Assembly (NCBI GenBank): GCA_910580015.1
Contig: CAJTVT010000055.1
Span: 1-15,153 of the forward strand
DNA length: 15,153 nucleotides
Origin: an uncultured Lachnospiraceae bacterium
Lineage (GTDB): Bacteria; Bacillota; Clostridia; Lachnospirales; Lachnospiraceae
Reading direction: 5' to 3'
The notes below the pieces were generated by a model that was given only the letters and a program-made list of their open reading frames with translations, ran no database searches and was not told the DNA's origin. The translations under genes were made by a program, and so were the position numbers. The stretch's first letter is position 1; each line of letters starts with the position of its first letter. This document shows positions 15,103 to 15,153 of this stretch, piece after piece.

Positions 15103-15153
15103 TGTATTGACCACCTGACAATCAGACCAATTACTAGCCTGAATTTCCATCTA
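15103..15153. other. window end, unassigned
   Basis: Last 51 bases hold no recognisable gene. AATTTCCATCT at 15142-15152 is identical to 15-25 in the left-end element, so another repeat copy may begin here. Confidence 0.3.

Noticed and set aside
1..15153. CRISPR array, tRNA, rRNA, insertion sequence or prophage
   Set aside because: No regularly spaced repeats, no cloverleaf or rRNA signature, and no transposase, integrase or phage protein motifs were found.

Overview
The window looks like a chromosomal piece of a low-to-mid GC Clostridia member, most likely a gut Lachnospiraceae. This is inferred from Firmicutes-type Shine-Dalgarno sites (AGGAGG), the rplS / signal peptidase / rbgA / rnhB / FliK-like / FhlB / YraN gene order, and protein motifs. 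No species can be named from the sequence alone. All fourteen convincing genes lie on the minus strand, so transcription runs from right to left. No tRNA, rRNA, CRISPR array, transposase or phage gene was seen.

Right part (about 14.8 to 8.57 kb): a housekeeping gene string. rplS (ribosomal protein L19) has its own promoter and a 5' leader with hairpin potential, and is followed by a clear intrinsic terminator. Then come a type I signal peptidase (lepB-like), rbgA/ylqF (50S assembly GTPase), a second lepB, rnhB (ribonuclease HII), a 640-residue FliK-like protein, an FhlB protein (soluble FlhB C-terminal homologue) and yraN (UPF0102 nuclease-like). Two things stand out. The first signal peptidase carries Arg where the family has its catalytic Lys. 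The conserved N-terminus of yraN is readable upstream of the first usable start codon.

Left part (about 8.5 to 0.17 kb): a catabolic cluster for alpha-galactosides of the raffinose type. A LacI-family regulator ends in an intrinsic terminator. Next is a promoter overlapped by a perfect inverted repeat (likely operator), then a sugar-binding lipoprotein, two ABC permeases, an amylosucrase-like GH13 enzyme and a GH36 alpha-galactosidase. The inferred scheme is that the transporter imports raffinose, stachyose or melibiose, the alpha-galactosidase removes galactose, and the GH13 enzyme acts on the released sucrose. No ABC ATPase is encoded here, so a shared MsmX/MsmK-type ATPase elsewhere is expected.

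Ends: each end holds a structured, noncoding, nested-palindrome element. The two share sequence blocks and are inverted relative to each other. They may be members of a dispersed repeat family, and the window may stop where it does because an assembly broke in such repeats. Most of the window is ordinary. The best candidates for something under-described are the two structured repeats, the Lys-to-Arg signal peptidase next to a canonical paralogue, and the FliK-like/FhlB pair outside any visible flagellar locus.
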